DNA of 64,000 nucleotides from Desulfofustis sp. Lineage in GTDB: Bacteria; Desulfobacterota; Desulfobulbia; Desulfobulbales; Desulfocapsaceae. A program made the position numbers and the translations under genes. Shown piece by piece: positions 8,389 through 16,553 of this stretch (positions within the stretch are counted from its first letter, which is position 1; each line of letters opens with the position of its first letter). The notes beneath the pieces were generated by a model. The model was not told where the DNA came from and did no database searches. It was given only the letters and a program-made list of their open reading frames with translations. The DNA is taken from the NCBI GenBank assembly GCA_022340565.1, contig JAJDNR010000026.1, positions 1 to 64,000 of the forward strand. Reading direction: 5' to 3'.

Positions 8389-10508
8389 CGTCCTCCTGCC
8401 TGCTCGGACTGGGCCTGGATAGCGGTTATAGCCACGGTGTTTACGATATCGTCGACGGTGCAGCCGCGCGACAGATCATTTACCGGCTTATTGAGCCCCT
8501 GCAGAACCGGGCCGATCGCGATCGCGTTGGCAGCCCGCTGCACCGCCTTGTAGGTGTTGTTGCCGGTGTTCAGGTCGGGGAAGATGAAGACCGTTGCCCG
8601 GCCGGCGACAGCCGATCCGGGCAGTTTGGTGCGGGCGACTTCCGGGTCTATCGCCGCATCGTACTGCAGCGGCCCCTCCAGTGGAAAATCGAGATTTCGT
8701 TCACGGATAAGGCGCTGGGCGATCTCCGTCGCCTCGGCGATCCGCTCGACGTCCTCGCCTTTGCCTGAACGTCCGGTTGAGTAGCTGAGCATCGCCACCC
8801 GCGGCTCGATTCCAAAAGTTCTGGCGGTTTCCGCCGAACTGAGCGCGATTTCGGCGAGCTGACCGGCATCCGGGTTGGTGTTCACCGCGCAGTCTCCGTA
8901 GACCAGAATGCGATCTTTGAGGCACATCAGAAACACCGAGGAGACGATCGTGAAGCCGGGTTTGGCCTTGATGAATTCAAAGGCGGGACGCACGGTATGG
9001 GCGGTCGTGTTCAGCGCCCCGGAGACCATGCCGTCGGCAAACCCTTTGTAGACCATCATGGTGCCGAAATAGGTGGGATCGGACATCCGGTCCCTGGCCA
9101 TATCCTCGATAACCCCTTTGTGCTTGCGCAGTTCGAGATAGGTTTCCGCAAAATCGCTGAGCATCGGACTTTTCTCCGGATCGATCACCTCAACCCAGGT
9201 GAGATCCAGCCCGATCGCCGAGGCCAGCGCCCTCACCCGGTCTTCGCGGCCGAGGATCGTCAGATCGGCGACTCCACGCCTGAGCAGGATATCCGCGGCC
9301 CGCAGAATCCGTTCGCATTCACCCTCCGGAAGCACGATGCGCCGGCGGTTCTCGGCGGCCCGTTCCATCAGCGAATACTCGAACATCTTGGGCGTGATGC
9401 GGGTCTTGCGCTCATTGATGATATTGTCCCGCAGTTCATGAACCGACACGTATTTTGAAAAATCCCCGAGAGCGGTGGCGATGCGTCGCTGATCGTCCGC
9501 CTCGATGTGTGCGTAAAGTTCGTAGAGCTGCTGGATCACCAGGTAGGTGTGACCTTTCACACAGAGAATCGGAATCGGTCGGCCGGACCAGCCTTCGATC
9601 AGCTTACGGACATTGCCGGACGGCACCAGTCCGCCGGTCAGCACAATCCCGGCAACCTCCGGATACGACCGCGAAGATCGCGCCGACAGGCATGCCAGGA
9701 TGATATCATGGCGGTCTCCCGGGGTTATCACCAGACAGCCGGGGGTAATGTATTCGAGAAAGTTCTCGACCCGCATCGCCGCCACCAGATAGTCGCCGAC
9801 CATGGTGTTCAAGTTCTCCGAGCCATACATGACGCTGCCGTTGAGCCAGCGCGTCACATCCCCGACCGTGGGGTTGGCGAGGGCCGGATTTTCGGGAATG
9901 ACATAGAACGGCAAACCTTCCTCGGGATGATACTGCTTTCTGATGTCGGAAAGGATTTTTGAGGTCAATCCTTCCGGTGCCCGGTTGATGATCGAGGCAA
10001 CGAGAATGAGCCCCTTTTCCTTGTGGCTGTCAATGGCCACCTGGACCTGGCGGATCATCTCTTCGACGCTCTTTTTGCGGCCCGATGAAACAAGGATCAT
10101 CGGCGCTCCCAGGTTGGCGGCGATATCACCGTTTATCTCCGACTCGAATGCGGTGTCCTGCCCTCTGAAATCGGTACCTTCGATCAGCACGAAATCATAC
10201 GCTTCAGAGAGTTTACGGTATTTTTCCAGAATCAGGTCATGCAGCTCATCCTCGCGACCGGTATTGATCAGTTCATACGCCCTTTTCAGCGTACAGCCGT
10301 AACATGTCTCATATTCCTGTTCCAGTTCGAAATAATCGAGGATCAGGGTGATGTCGTGATCCGGCTTGTCCTGGACGTGGTCATTGATGATCGGCCTGAA
10401 AAATGCCACTTGGTGGAGCTGGTTCATCAGCATCTGCATGATCCCCAGCACGATGACTGATTTACCGCTGCGCTCCTCGGTCGCGGTGATATACAGATTA
10501 TTGGGCAT
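8385..10508 (-). CDS. pta: phosphate acetyltransferase, long form
   Basis: A 707-residue enzyme that exchanges CoA for phosphate on acetyl-CoA. I start it at ATG 10508 (MPNNLYITATEERSGKSVIVLGI), where the N-terminal P-loop-like domain (GKS) begins; the ORF-track extension is unlike Pta. Order: dethiobiotin-synthetase-like domain (about 1-230), DRTGG domain (about 230-340), then the PTA_PTB catalytic domain (about 375-700; LPEGECERILRAADILL, MVSGALNTTAHTVRPAFEFIK). No clear Shine-Dalgarno is visible. First gene of the organic-acid operon. Confidence 0.95.
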   Translation of the reverse strand: MPNNLYITATEERSGKSVIVLGIMQMLMNQLHQVAFFRPIINDHVQDKPDHDITLILDYFELEQEYETCYGCTLKRAYELINTGREDELHDLILEKYRKLSEAYDFVLIEGTDFRGQDTAFESEINGDIAANLGAPMILVSSGRKKSVEEMIRQVQVAIDSHKEKGLILVASIINRAPEGLTSKILSDIRKQYHPEEGLPFYVIPENPALANPTVGDVTRWLNGSVMYGSENLNTMVGDYLVAAMRVENFLEYITPGCLVITPGDRHDIILACLSARSSRSYPEVAGIVLTGGLVPSGNVRKLIEGWSGRPIPILCVKGHTYLVIQQLYELYAHIEADDQRRIATALGDFSKYVSVHELRDNIINERKTRITPKMFEYSLMERAAENRRRIVLPEGECERILRAADILLRRGVADLTILGREDRVRALASAIGLDLTWVEVIDPEKSPMLSDFAETYLELRKHKGVIEDMARDRMSDPTYFGTMMVYKGFADGMVSGALNTTAHTVRPAFEFIKAKPGFTIVSSVFLMCLKDRILVYGDCAVNTNPDAGQLAEIALSSAETARTFGIEPRVAMLSYSTGRSGKGEDVERIAEATEIAQRLIRERNLDFPLEGPLQYDAAIDPEVARTKLPGSAVAGRATVFIFPDLNTGNNTYKAVQRAANAIAIGPVLQGLNKPVNDLSRGCTVDDIVNTVAITAIQAQSEQAGGR

Positions 10509-10551
10509 AAATGGCTGCGGTGGTAAAACCTGGAGGTTGAAAGATAAAATC

Positions 10552-10563
10552 GGGATGCATCCC
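10552..10563. promoter_or_regulatory. palindrome GGGATGCATCCC upstream of pta
   Basis: A perfect 12-base palindrome, 44 bases before the pta start, in the only non-coding space available for the promoter of the pta-ackA-lut operon. It is the size of a simple operator half-site pair. A second copy of GGGATGC lies nearby at about 10578. No regulator is encoded next to it. Confidence 0.3.
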
Positions 10564-10618
10564 ACCTGCAGTTCATGGGATGCCGGTATCCGGTCTAAAC
10601 ATTTAAGACTAACACATA

Positions 10619-11251
10619 TCAGTCTAAATGCACATAACCGTTTTGGGGAATCGGCACGAAATCGCCCGCACCAGGTGTTTTCCACAGCAGCTTCAGCGCC
10701 GCCGTCCCTTTCCTCTGGAAATACTCGATGACCAGCGGGTAGTAGCCGGGCTCATCCAGGACTGCGTAACCGATATTCGACAGCCGGTCAGAATGCTGCT
10801 CGGCATCATCGACGATGATTTCCCCGCCCAGCAGAACTCTGACGCCGTCATTGGAGAGGGCCTGAAATTGATAGTCGCCTGTTTCAGCGATATGAAGATA
10901 CCCGGTCATGCGCATCGCCACTCCCCGACTGGCGCCGCTGTCGAATACCTCATCCGTGCCGAACTGATGGTCGAGTTCAAGAATCGGCCTGCCTTTGACC
11001 GATTGATAACCGGACTCGCCGGGATTGGGGATTGCGTCGAGATTTCGTTCGAAATAGTCAAGAAAGTAGACAACCGAGAGCCCGCTTTTCAGACGTTCAG
11101 TCGAAACCTCTTCCGGTATAAGTTTTTCGACGTGAATCGGCGCATATTCCACCGGTTTGTTAAAATCATTGGCAGCTGCCGCATGTCGTGCGCTTCCACT
11201 GCAGAACATCACCGCCACACAGCCCGCAATTGCATACCAGAACCTTTCCAT
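10619..11251 (-). CDS. secreted PA14-domain protein
   Basis: A 210-residue exported protein. The N-terminus (MERFWYAIAGCVAVMFCSGSARHAAAAN) is a signal peptide with an AxA-type cleavage site near residue 26. Residues about 55-205 match the PA14 beta-sandwich: MTGYLHIAETGDYQFQALSNDGVRVLLGGEIIVDD, then GYYPLVIEYFQRKGTAALKLLW. PA14 domains usually bind carbohydrate or act in adhesion; here nothing else is attached. GAGG precedes the ATG. It lies upstream of pta on the same strand, 110 bases away, but has no metabolic connection I can see. Confidence 0.75.
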   Translation of the reverse strand: MERFWYAIAGCVAVMFCSGSARHAAAANDFNKPVEYAPIHVEKLIPEEVSTERLKSGLSVVYFLDYFERNLDAIPNPGESGYQSVKGRPILELDHQFGTDEVFDSGASRGVAMRMTGYLHIAETGDYQFQALSNDGVRVLLGGEIIVDDAEQHSDRLSNIGYAVLDEPGYYPLVIEYFQRKGTAALKLLWKTPGAGDFVPIPQNGYVHLD

Positions 11252-11551
11252 GTCGCATCCTCGTATTTATAAACCTGAATACTGCTGCTGTCTCTAAGGT
11301 ATGCACTGGAGTTGAATCTGCAATATCCGTTGAAACTGATCCCGGTGGACTGTCCCGGTAAACCGGGGTTTACGCCTCATGGGCAAATGGCGATTCCCGG
11401 CATCGAGAGAATGTCTGCTTGAATCTGCTTGAATAGATGATCAAAGTGTATTTTCATACAGTTTGGCGACATCGCCAGATCGCCGCTCAGCAATTCTCTG
11501 AGCGGGCGTCACTCGAGGGATCCACCCCAACATCAGAAAAAGGAGCGATCA
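11252..11551. other. intergenic region between divergent genes, with overlapping palindromes
   Basis: These 300 bases separate the PA14 gene from the TAXI receptor. Two overlapping perfect inverted repeats lie at 11354-11373: CCCGGT-AA-ACCGGG and GTAAAC-CGGG-GTTTAC. A direct repeat TCTGCTTGAA occurs twice at about 11414-11433. I see no convincing -35/-10 pair. Confidence 0.4.
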
Positions 11552-12574
11552 ATGAAATGTAAATCCATGCTTGTTTTGCTTGCTGCCAGCCTATTCACAC
11601 TCTCATCTCTGAACGTGCAGAGCAGCAGCGCCGCCGATGAACGGAGCTACCTGCTCGCCACGGCCACCACCGGGGGCACCTATTATCCGGTCGGTGTTGC
11701 AATTGCAACGCTGATCAAGGTCAAGCTGCAGGCGCAGCACAAGATCGGCATGTCGGCGATCAACTCGGCCGGTTCCGGGGAAAATGTCAAACTGCTCCGC
11801 GACAACGAGGCCCAGTTTGCGATTCTCCAGGGGCTGTTCGGCTACTATGCGTGGAACGGCAAGGGGCAGCTCGAGCAGGAAGGCCCGCAGAAGGACCTTC
11901 GTTCGTTGACCATGCTCTGGCAGAATGTCGAGCAGTTCGTGGTTCTCGCCGACAAGGCGAAAACCGGAACGATCGCCGATCTCACCGGCATGAAGGGCGA
12001 GCGCATGTCCTTTGGCGCGAAAAACTCAGGTACCCTGGGCTCCAACGAATTCTTGCTCAAAAACCTGGGGATCGATGCTGGCGCCACGTACGATCTCGTC
12101 TACGTCGGCTACGGCCCCTCGGCAGACGCCCTCCAGAACGGGCAGATCGCCGGCATGAGCATCCCGGCGGGGGCGCCGACCAGCGCCGTCACCCGGGCCT
12201 TTGCCGCACTCGGCGATAAGGTTAAAATGCTGGAATTCACCGATGAACAGGTGCAGAAAGCGGACGGCGGCTTGAATCTGTGGACGCGGTACGTGATCAA
12301 AGCGGGAACCTACCCCGGCCAGGAAAAAGACGTCCAGACCATCGCCCAACCGAACTTTCTCGCCGTCAGGGCCGATGTCGATGAAGACGCCGTCTACCTG
12401 ATCACCAAAACCATTTACGAGAATCTGCCGTTTCTCAACGCCATTCATCAGGCCACCAAGGTGATGGCCCTGGAGAAGGCTATCGCAGGACTGCCGATGC
12501 CACTGCATCCGGGGGCCCTCAAATATTACAAGGAGGTCGGACTCGATATCCCCGAGCGCCTGATGCCGCAGTAA
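11552..12574 (+). CDS. TAXI family TRAP transporter solute-binding protein
   Basis: A 340-residue periplasmic receptor. The signal peptide (MKCKSMLVLLAASLFTLSSLNVQSSSAA) is followed by LATATTGGTYYPVGVAIATLI, the hallmark of TAXI receptors. The mid-region GERMSFGAKNSGTLGSNEFLLKNLGI and VGYGPSADALQNGQI also fit. TAXI receptors bind glutamate or other organic acids and deliver them to a fused TRAP permease; the ligand here is unknown. AGGAG is seven bases before the ATG. It lies immediately upstream of the permease, separated by a strong intercistronic hairpin. Confidence 0.92.
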   Translation: MKCKSMLVLLAASLFTLSSLNVQSSSAADERSYLLATATTGGTYYPVGVAIATLIKVKLQAQHKIGMSAINSAGSGENVKLLRDNEAQFAILQGLFGYYAWNGKGQLEQEGPQKDLRSLTMLWQNVEQFVVLADKAKTGTIADLTGMKGERMSFGAKNSGTLGSNEFLLKNLGIDAGATYDLVYVGYGPSADALQNGQIAGMSIPAGAPTSAVTRAFAALGDKVKMLEFTDEQVQKADGGLNLWTRYVIKAGTYPGQEKDVQTIAQPNFLAVRADVDEDAVYLITKTIYENLPFLNAIHQATKVMALEKAIAGLPMPLHPGALKYYKEVGLDIPERLMPQ

Positions 12575-12588
12575 TCGGCATAGGCAAC

Positions 12589-12616
12589 CCTCCGCAGGTC
12601 CACCGGCCTGCGGAGG
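12589..12616 (+). promoter_or_regulatory. intercistronic hairpin between TRAP receptor and permease
   Basis: CCTCCGCAGG, an eight-base loop, then CCTGCGGAGG: a perfect 10-pair GC-rich stem with no T tract. Such hairpins between receptor and permease genes often stabilise the receptor message or limit permease expression. The right arm contains GGAGG, but it is 21 bases from the GTG start, so it may not be the ribosome site. Confidence 0.55.
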
Positions 12617-12637
12617 AACACCTCCCCTTTCAACCAG

Positions 12638-14722
12638 GTGTCAACCACCTTGAACGATCAATCCCAACCGAACGCCGTTATCAGCATGACCGAGAAAACC
12701 CTTTTCGGTCTCGGCGTCCTGGTTTCACTGCTGCATATTTATTTTAATATTTTCGCCGTACTACCAACTCTCCTCCAAAACGCCCTGCATTATTCCGGAT
12801 TTGCCGTGCTCTGCGCGCTGGTGTACCCGTTCACCCGCACCGGCCAGAAACGGACCCGCATCGAATTGATTTTCAGCCTGGCCTTCGGTATCGTTGCGGC
12901 AATCTGTGCGATCTACATGATCGCGATGGAAGATGCGATTTACAACCGCGGGGTTTATCTCAGCAGGGCTGAATGGATCGCCGGAACCGTTGTGATCATA
13001 AGCGCCATCGAATTCACCCGGCGGACCACCGGCTGGATCATCCCGGTGCTGATCATCGTGGCACTCACCTATATCGGCTGGTGGGGCCATCTCATCGGCG
13101 GGGTCTTCAAGTTCAGCGGTCTGACTGCCGAAACGATCCTGTTCCGGTCGATCTACGGAGATGACGGCCTGTTCGGCACCATTGCCAGGATTTCGTCCAC
13201 GTTCGTCTTCATGTTCATCCTCTTCGGTGCCTTCCTGCTCAAGTCGGGCGCCGGTGAATTCGTGATCAATCTGGCCCGGGCAATGGCCGGTAAAATGGTC
13301 GGCGGCCCCGGGCTTGTGGCGGTCATCGCGTCAGGTCTGACCGGCACCATTTCAGGATCAGCGGTCGCCAATACCGCATCCACCGGGGTCATCACGATCC
13401 CGCTGATGAAGAGAGCCGGGTTCGACCCGAAATTTGCCGCCGGGGTCGAAGCCGCCGCCTCCACCGGCGGTCAGCTCATGCCCCCGATCATGGGGGCCGG
13501 CGCTTTCGTGATGGCCAGCTACACGCAGATTCCCTACACCACCATCGTCCTCTACTCGATTCTACCGGCGATCCTTTACTTCGCCACCGTCGGGTTCTTC
13601 GTGAGGGTCGAAGCCAAGCGCACGCACATTCCCGCCGTCGAGGACGAGGACCTCAAAGTACTCGAGGTCCTCAAAACCGGCGGCCTTCCGTTTCTGCTAC
13701 CGATCACCGTGCTCATCGGCCTGCTGATCTATGGATTCACCCCGACCTACGCCGCCGGCGTATCGATTATCGCGGTGATCGCTTCATCCTGGCTGACCCC
13801 CAACAGGATGGGGATCCGCCTGATTCTCGAGGCACTGGCACTGGGCGCCAGAAACATGGTGATGACGGCGATCCTGCTCTGCAGCGTCGGGCTGATCGTC
13901 AATGTGATCGCCACTGCCGGAATCGGCAACACCTTTTCCCTGATGATCACCAACTGGTCGGGCAGCAGCCTGCTCATCGCCATCGTGCTGGTCGGGCTGG
14001 CGTCGCTGGTGCTCGGCATGGGCCTGCCGGTCACCGCCGCGTATATTGTTCTTGGCACCCTTTCGGCACCGGCCCTGTACAATCTCATCGTCGACGCGCA
14101 GATTGTGCATGTTATCGCCTCCGGCGCTCTCAGCGAGGAGGCAAAAGCGGTCATGATGCTCGCCATTCCCGATAAGTTCGAACTGCTCAATCAGCCGATG
14201 AGTCTCGAGCAAGCCCGGCAGATTCTGACCGCTGTACCGGCCGATCTCGCCGGCACCGTCAGGGAAATGGCGATTTCTCCGGACACAGCGTTGTTTGCGC
14301 TGCTGTCGGCCCATATGATCATTTTCTGGCTCAGCCAGGATTCCAACGTGACCCCTCCGGTCTGCCTGGCCGCCTTTACCGGCGCAGCGATCGCCGGGAC
14401 GCCGCCGATGGCGACCGGTTTCAGATCCTGGAAGATCGCCAAGGGGCTCTACATCATACCGCTGCTCTTCGCTTACACCCCGATTCTCGGCGGCAGCTGG
14501 ACCGAAATCATCACCATATTCTTTTTTGCTCTCGGGGGGTTGTATGCATTTACCTGCGCCTTCCAGGGGCATATGGAAAACGGGATTTCCGTCATCGGCC
14601 GACTGCTGCTGGTGGTGCTGGCTTGTCTGCTGCTGGCCCCGTCAAATGCCCTTGTTCAGGGGGCGGCATTGGCGGCACTGATCGGCCTGCTCATTTTCAA
14701 CATCAGAAAAACATCCGTGTAG
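12638..14722 (+). CDS. TRAP transporter permease, 4TM/12TM fused subunits
   Basis: A 694-residue inner-membrane permease with the small DctQ-like part fused to the large DctM-like part, the form that pairs with TAXI receptors. Many hydrophobic helices are visible; ASGLTGTISGSAVANTASTGVITIPLMKRAGF and GVEAAASTGGQLMPPIMGAGAFVMA are the characteristic transport motifs, with GLPVTAAYIVLGTLSAPAL later. Transport is expected to be driven by a sodium gradient. The start is GTG at 12638; an ATG at 12686 is an alternative. FmdE follows five bases after the stop. Confidence 0.93.
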   Translation: MSTTLNDQSQPNAVISMTEKTLFGLGVLVSLLHIYFNIFAVLPTLLQNALHYSGFAVLCALVYPFTRTGQKRTRIELIFSLAFGIVAAICAIYMIAMEDAIYNRGVYLSRAEWIAGTVVIISAIEFTRRTTGWIIPVLIIVALTYIGWWGHLIGGVFKFSGLTAETILFRSIYGDDGLFGTIARISSTFVFMFILFGAFLLKSGAGEFVINLARAMAGKMVGGPGLVAVIASGLTGTISGSAVANTASTGVITIPLMKRAGFDPKFAAGVEAAASTGGQLMPPIMGAGAFVMASYTQIPYTTIVLYSILPAILYFATVGFFVRVEAKRTHIPAVEDEDLKVLEVLKTGGLPFLLPITVLIGLLIYGFTPTYAAGVSIIAVIASSWLTPNRMGIRLILEALALGARNMVMTAILLCSVGLIVNVIATAGIGNTFSLMITNWSGSSLLIAIVLVGLASLVLGMGLPVTAAYIVLGTLSAPALYNLIVDAQIVHVIASGALSEEAKAVMMLAIPDKFELLNQPMSLEQARQILTAVPADLAGTVREMAISPDTALFALLSAHMIIFWLSQDSNVTPPVCLAAFTGAAIAGTPPMATGFRSWKIAKGLYIIPLLFAYTPILGGSWTEIITIFFFALGGLYAFTCAFQGHMENGISVIGRLLLVVLACLLLAPSNALVQGAALAALIGLLIFNIRKTSV

Positions 14723-14727
14723 AACTC

Positions 14728-15336
14728 ATGTACATCCCCGCATTCATTACCGAAGCAGAAGATTATCGAAGGTGCGCCCGTTTTCATGGCCACACCTGCA
14801 TGGGCCTCACCATCGGCTACCTGGCTGCCAAACTCGCACTCGAGCGGCTCGGTGTATCCAGGGCTGACGATGAAGAACTCGTGGTCATTGTCGAAAACGA
14901 TGCATGCTGCTGCGATGCAATTCAGGTGCTTACCGGCTGCACCTTCGGCAAGGGAAACTTCGTGTTCAGGGATATCGGCAAGATGGCCTTTACCTTCGCG
15001 CACCGTGACAGCGGAAAATCCCTTCGGCTGGTCTTCAACAACGCCATTCTGGCCGTGCCGGAAGCGGAGCGCCGACTGGCAGATCTGATCCGTGACGGGA
15101 AGGCATCGGCGGAAGATATGCGCACCTACGAGTCAGTATCGGAAAAACGGATCGACGATCTGTTTGCGGCCGGCCCGGAGGTCTTTTTCAGCGTCGAGGA
15201 AGTATCCGGCCCGCTGCCGCCGAAAGCGTCCATCGCCCCGTCGATGAGCTGTTCTCAGTGCGGTGAGTTGGTGATGCAGACGAAGCTGGTGCAAGACGGC
15301 GAACGGATGCTGTGTCTTGACTGCACCGCTCAATGA
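14728..15336 (+). CDS. FmdE domain protein with C-terminal zinc ribbon
   Basis: A 203-residue cytosolic protein. ATG 14728 is chosen because it follows the permease stop by five bases and begins the conserved domain. RFHGHTCMGLTIGYLAA and ENDACCCDAIQVLTGCTFGKGN carry the His/Cys metal site of FmdE proteins; the C-terminus has a zinc ribbon (CSQCGE and CLDC). FmdE was named from formylmethanofuran dehydrogenase of methanogens, but stand-alone bacterial versions have no settled role. Its tight linkage to a TAXI-TRAP system suggests a metabolic or metal-related link to the transported compound. Confidence 0.85.
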   Translation: MYIPAFITEAEDYRRCARFHGHTCMGLTIGYLAAKLALERLGVSRADDEELVVIVENDACCCDAIQVLTGCTFGKGNFVFRDIGKMAFTFAHRDSGKSLRLVFNNAILAVPEAERRLADLIRDGKASAEDMRTYESVSEKRIDDLFAAGPEVFFSVEEVSGPLPPKASIAPSMSCSQCGELVMQTKLVQDGERMLCLDCTAQ

Positions 15337-15344
15337 CAGCCTCG

Positions 15345-16415
15345 CTAGATTCCGCGGACCCGCCCTTCCAGAATCTCCCGCATCAGCTCCAGCACCCGCT
15401 GCCTGAGCATCGGCGTTTCCATCATCAGTTCGTGACGACCATGCTTGAAAGCCTGATATAAACCGTGAACCTCGGCAGCCATCTGCTCGATACTGTCGAT
15501 ACCCACCACTCGATCCTCGCTTCCGACAAGAAAATAGACCGGGCAATCGATCCGACCGATCACCCGCCGGCACCTGCGCATAGCGGAAAAGGCCTCACAG
15601 AGCCAACCGTAGGTAGGACCGCCGATCGGAGCAAAGGGCAGTGATCCGGTCATGAAGACATTGAAAGCGAAACGGTCCGGATCAGCGGTCAGCTCATTAT
15701 CTTCAAACGGTGGGTCGCGGTCGTAGGGACCGGTGGTCACCACATAGCGGTCGGCCATGCCGTTCCTGCAGCAGAACCGGGCGATTGACTCGACCATGAA
15801 CAGCGGGATCGAAACCCCGGTCTGGATCGCGAACATCGGCGCTGACAGGATCATCGACGCAACCGCTGCGGGATGGTCTGCGCAATAGAGCCAGGCGATG
15901 GTTCCTCCCATCGAGTGACACAGCAGGTGAATCGGGATCGAGCCGAAGAGGCTGCGGCAGGCCTGAACCACCTTTTCAAGGTCATCCACGTAACGATAGA
16001 AACGGTCGATATGTCCTTTTTCGGGATCACTCAACAGCCGGTCGGAATCGCCTTGCCCGCAGTGATCGTAGAGAGCGTATGAAATACCGTCTAGCTGCAG
16101 GTCCCGCAGCACCTCGATATATTTCTCTATGAATTCGGTCCGACCGTTTACGATAATTACCAGCGCTCGCGATTTGTTCTGCCTCCGGCAGGAAAACCTG
16201 ATGGTGCGGCCATCGGCTGTCGCCAGTCTTGTTTCCGTGAACTGCTGTCTATACCACCACAGATTTGCCGTCAGCCGATCCTGGTAATTCACCGCATGTT
16301 CCTCTGACACGAGGTTGCCGAGTTTCCGGGGAAAACGGAAATCTCCAGCCCAACCCGGAGAGCCGGTTCCGAGGCCTTTATCTACCATCAAAGTGGTTGC
16401 CTCGGCAACCGTCAA
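15345..16415 (-). CDS. lysophospholipase-like alpha/beta hydrolase (PldB family)
   Basis: A protein of up to 356 residues resembling E. coli PldB: an N-terminal polar region, VIIVNGRTEFIEKYIEVLRDL, YDHCGQGDSDRLLSDPEKGHIDRFYRYVDDL, the nucleophile elbow CHSMGG (cysteine replacing the usual glycine), acid in GSEDRVVGIDS and histidine in KHGRHELMME. The family hydrolyses lysophospholipids or monoacylglycerols. The true start is uncertain: MVDKGLG at 16388 is also possible, and the homologous part begins about residue 40. It converges on the FmdE gene with eight bases between stops. Confidence 0.8.
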   Translation of the reverse strand: MTVAEATTLMVDKGLGTGSPGWAGDFRFPRKLGNLVSEEHAVNYQDRLTANLWWYRQQFTETRLATADGRTIRFSCRRQNKSRALVIIVNGRTEFIEKYIEVLRDLQLDGISYALYDHCGQGDSDRLLSDPEKGHIDRFYRYVDDLEKVVQACRSLFGSIPIHLLCHSMGGTIAWLYCADHPAAVASMILSAPMFAIQTGVSIPLFMVESIARFCCRNGMADRYVVTTGPYDRDPPFEDNELTADPDRFAFNVFMTGSLPFAPIGGPTYGWLCEAFSAMRRCRRVIGRIDCPVYFLVGSEDRVVGIDSIEQMAAEVHGLYQAFKHGRHELMMETPMLRQRVLELMREILEGRVRGI

Positions 16416-16553
16416 TTGCTAGAATACCTGTTACCAGCAGGCGCATCGAAACCTTCAGGCGAGACGACCGGCAAACCGTTTCCGGGCTGTGTGCCATGCC
16501 GGTAGATCCGGTTTGCAAACCGCAGTTCCACATTTATTACGTGGGTGAGTCCC

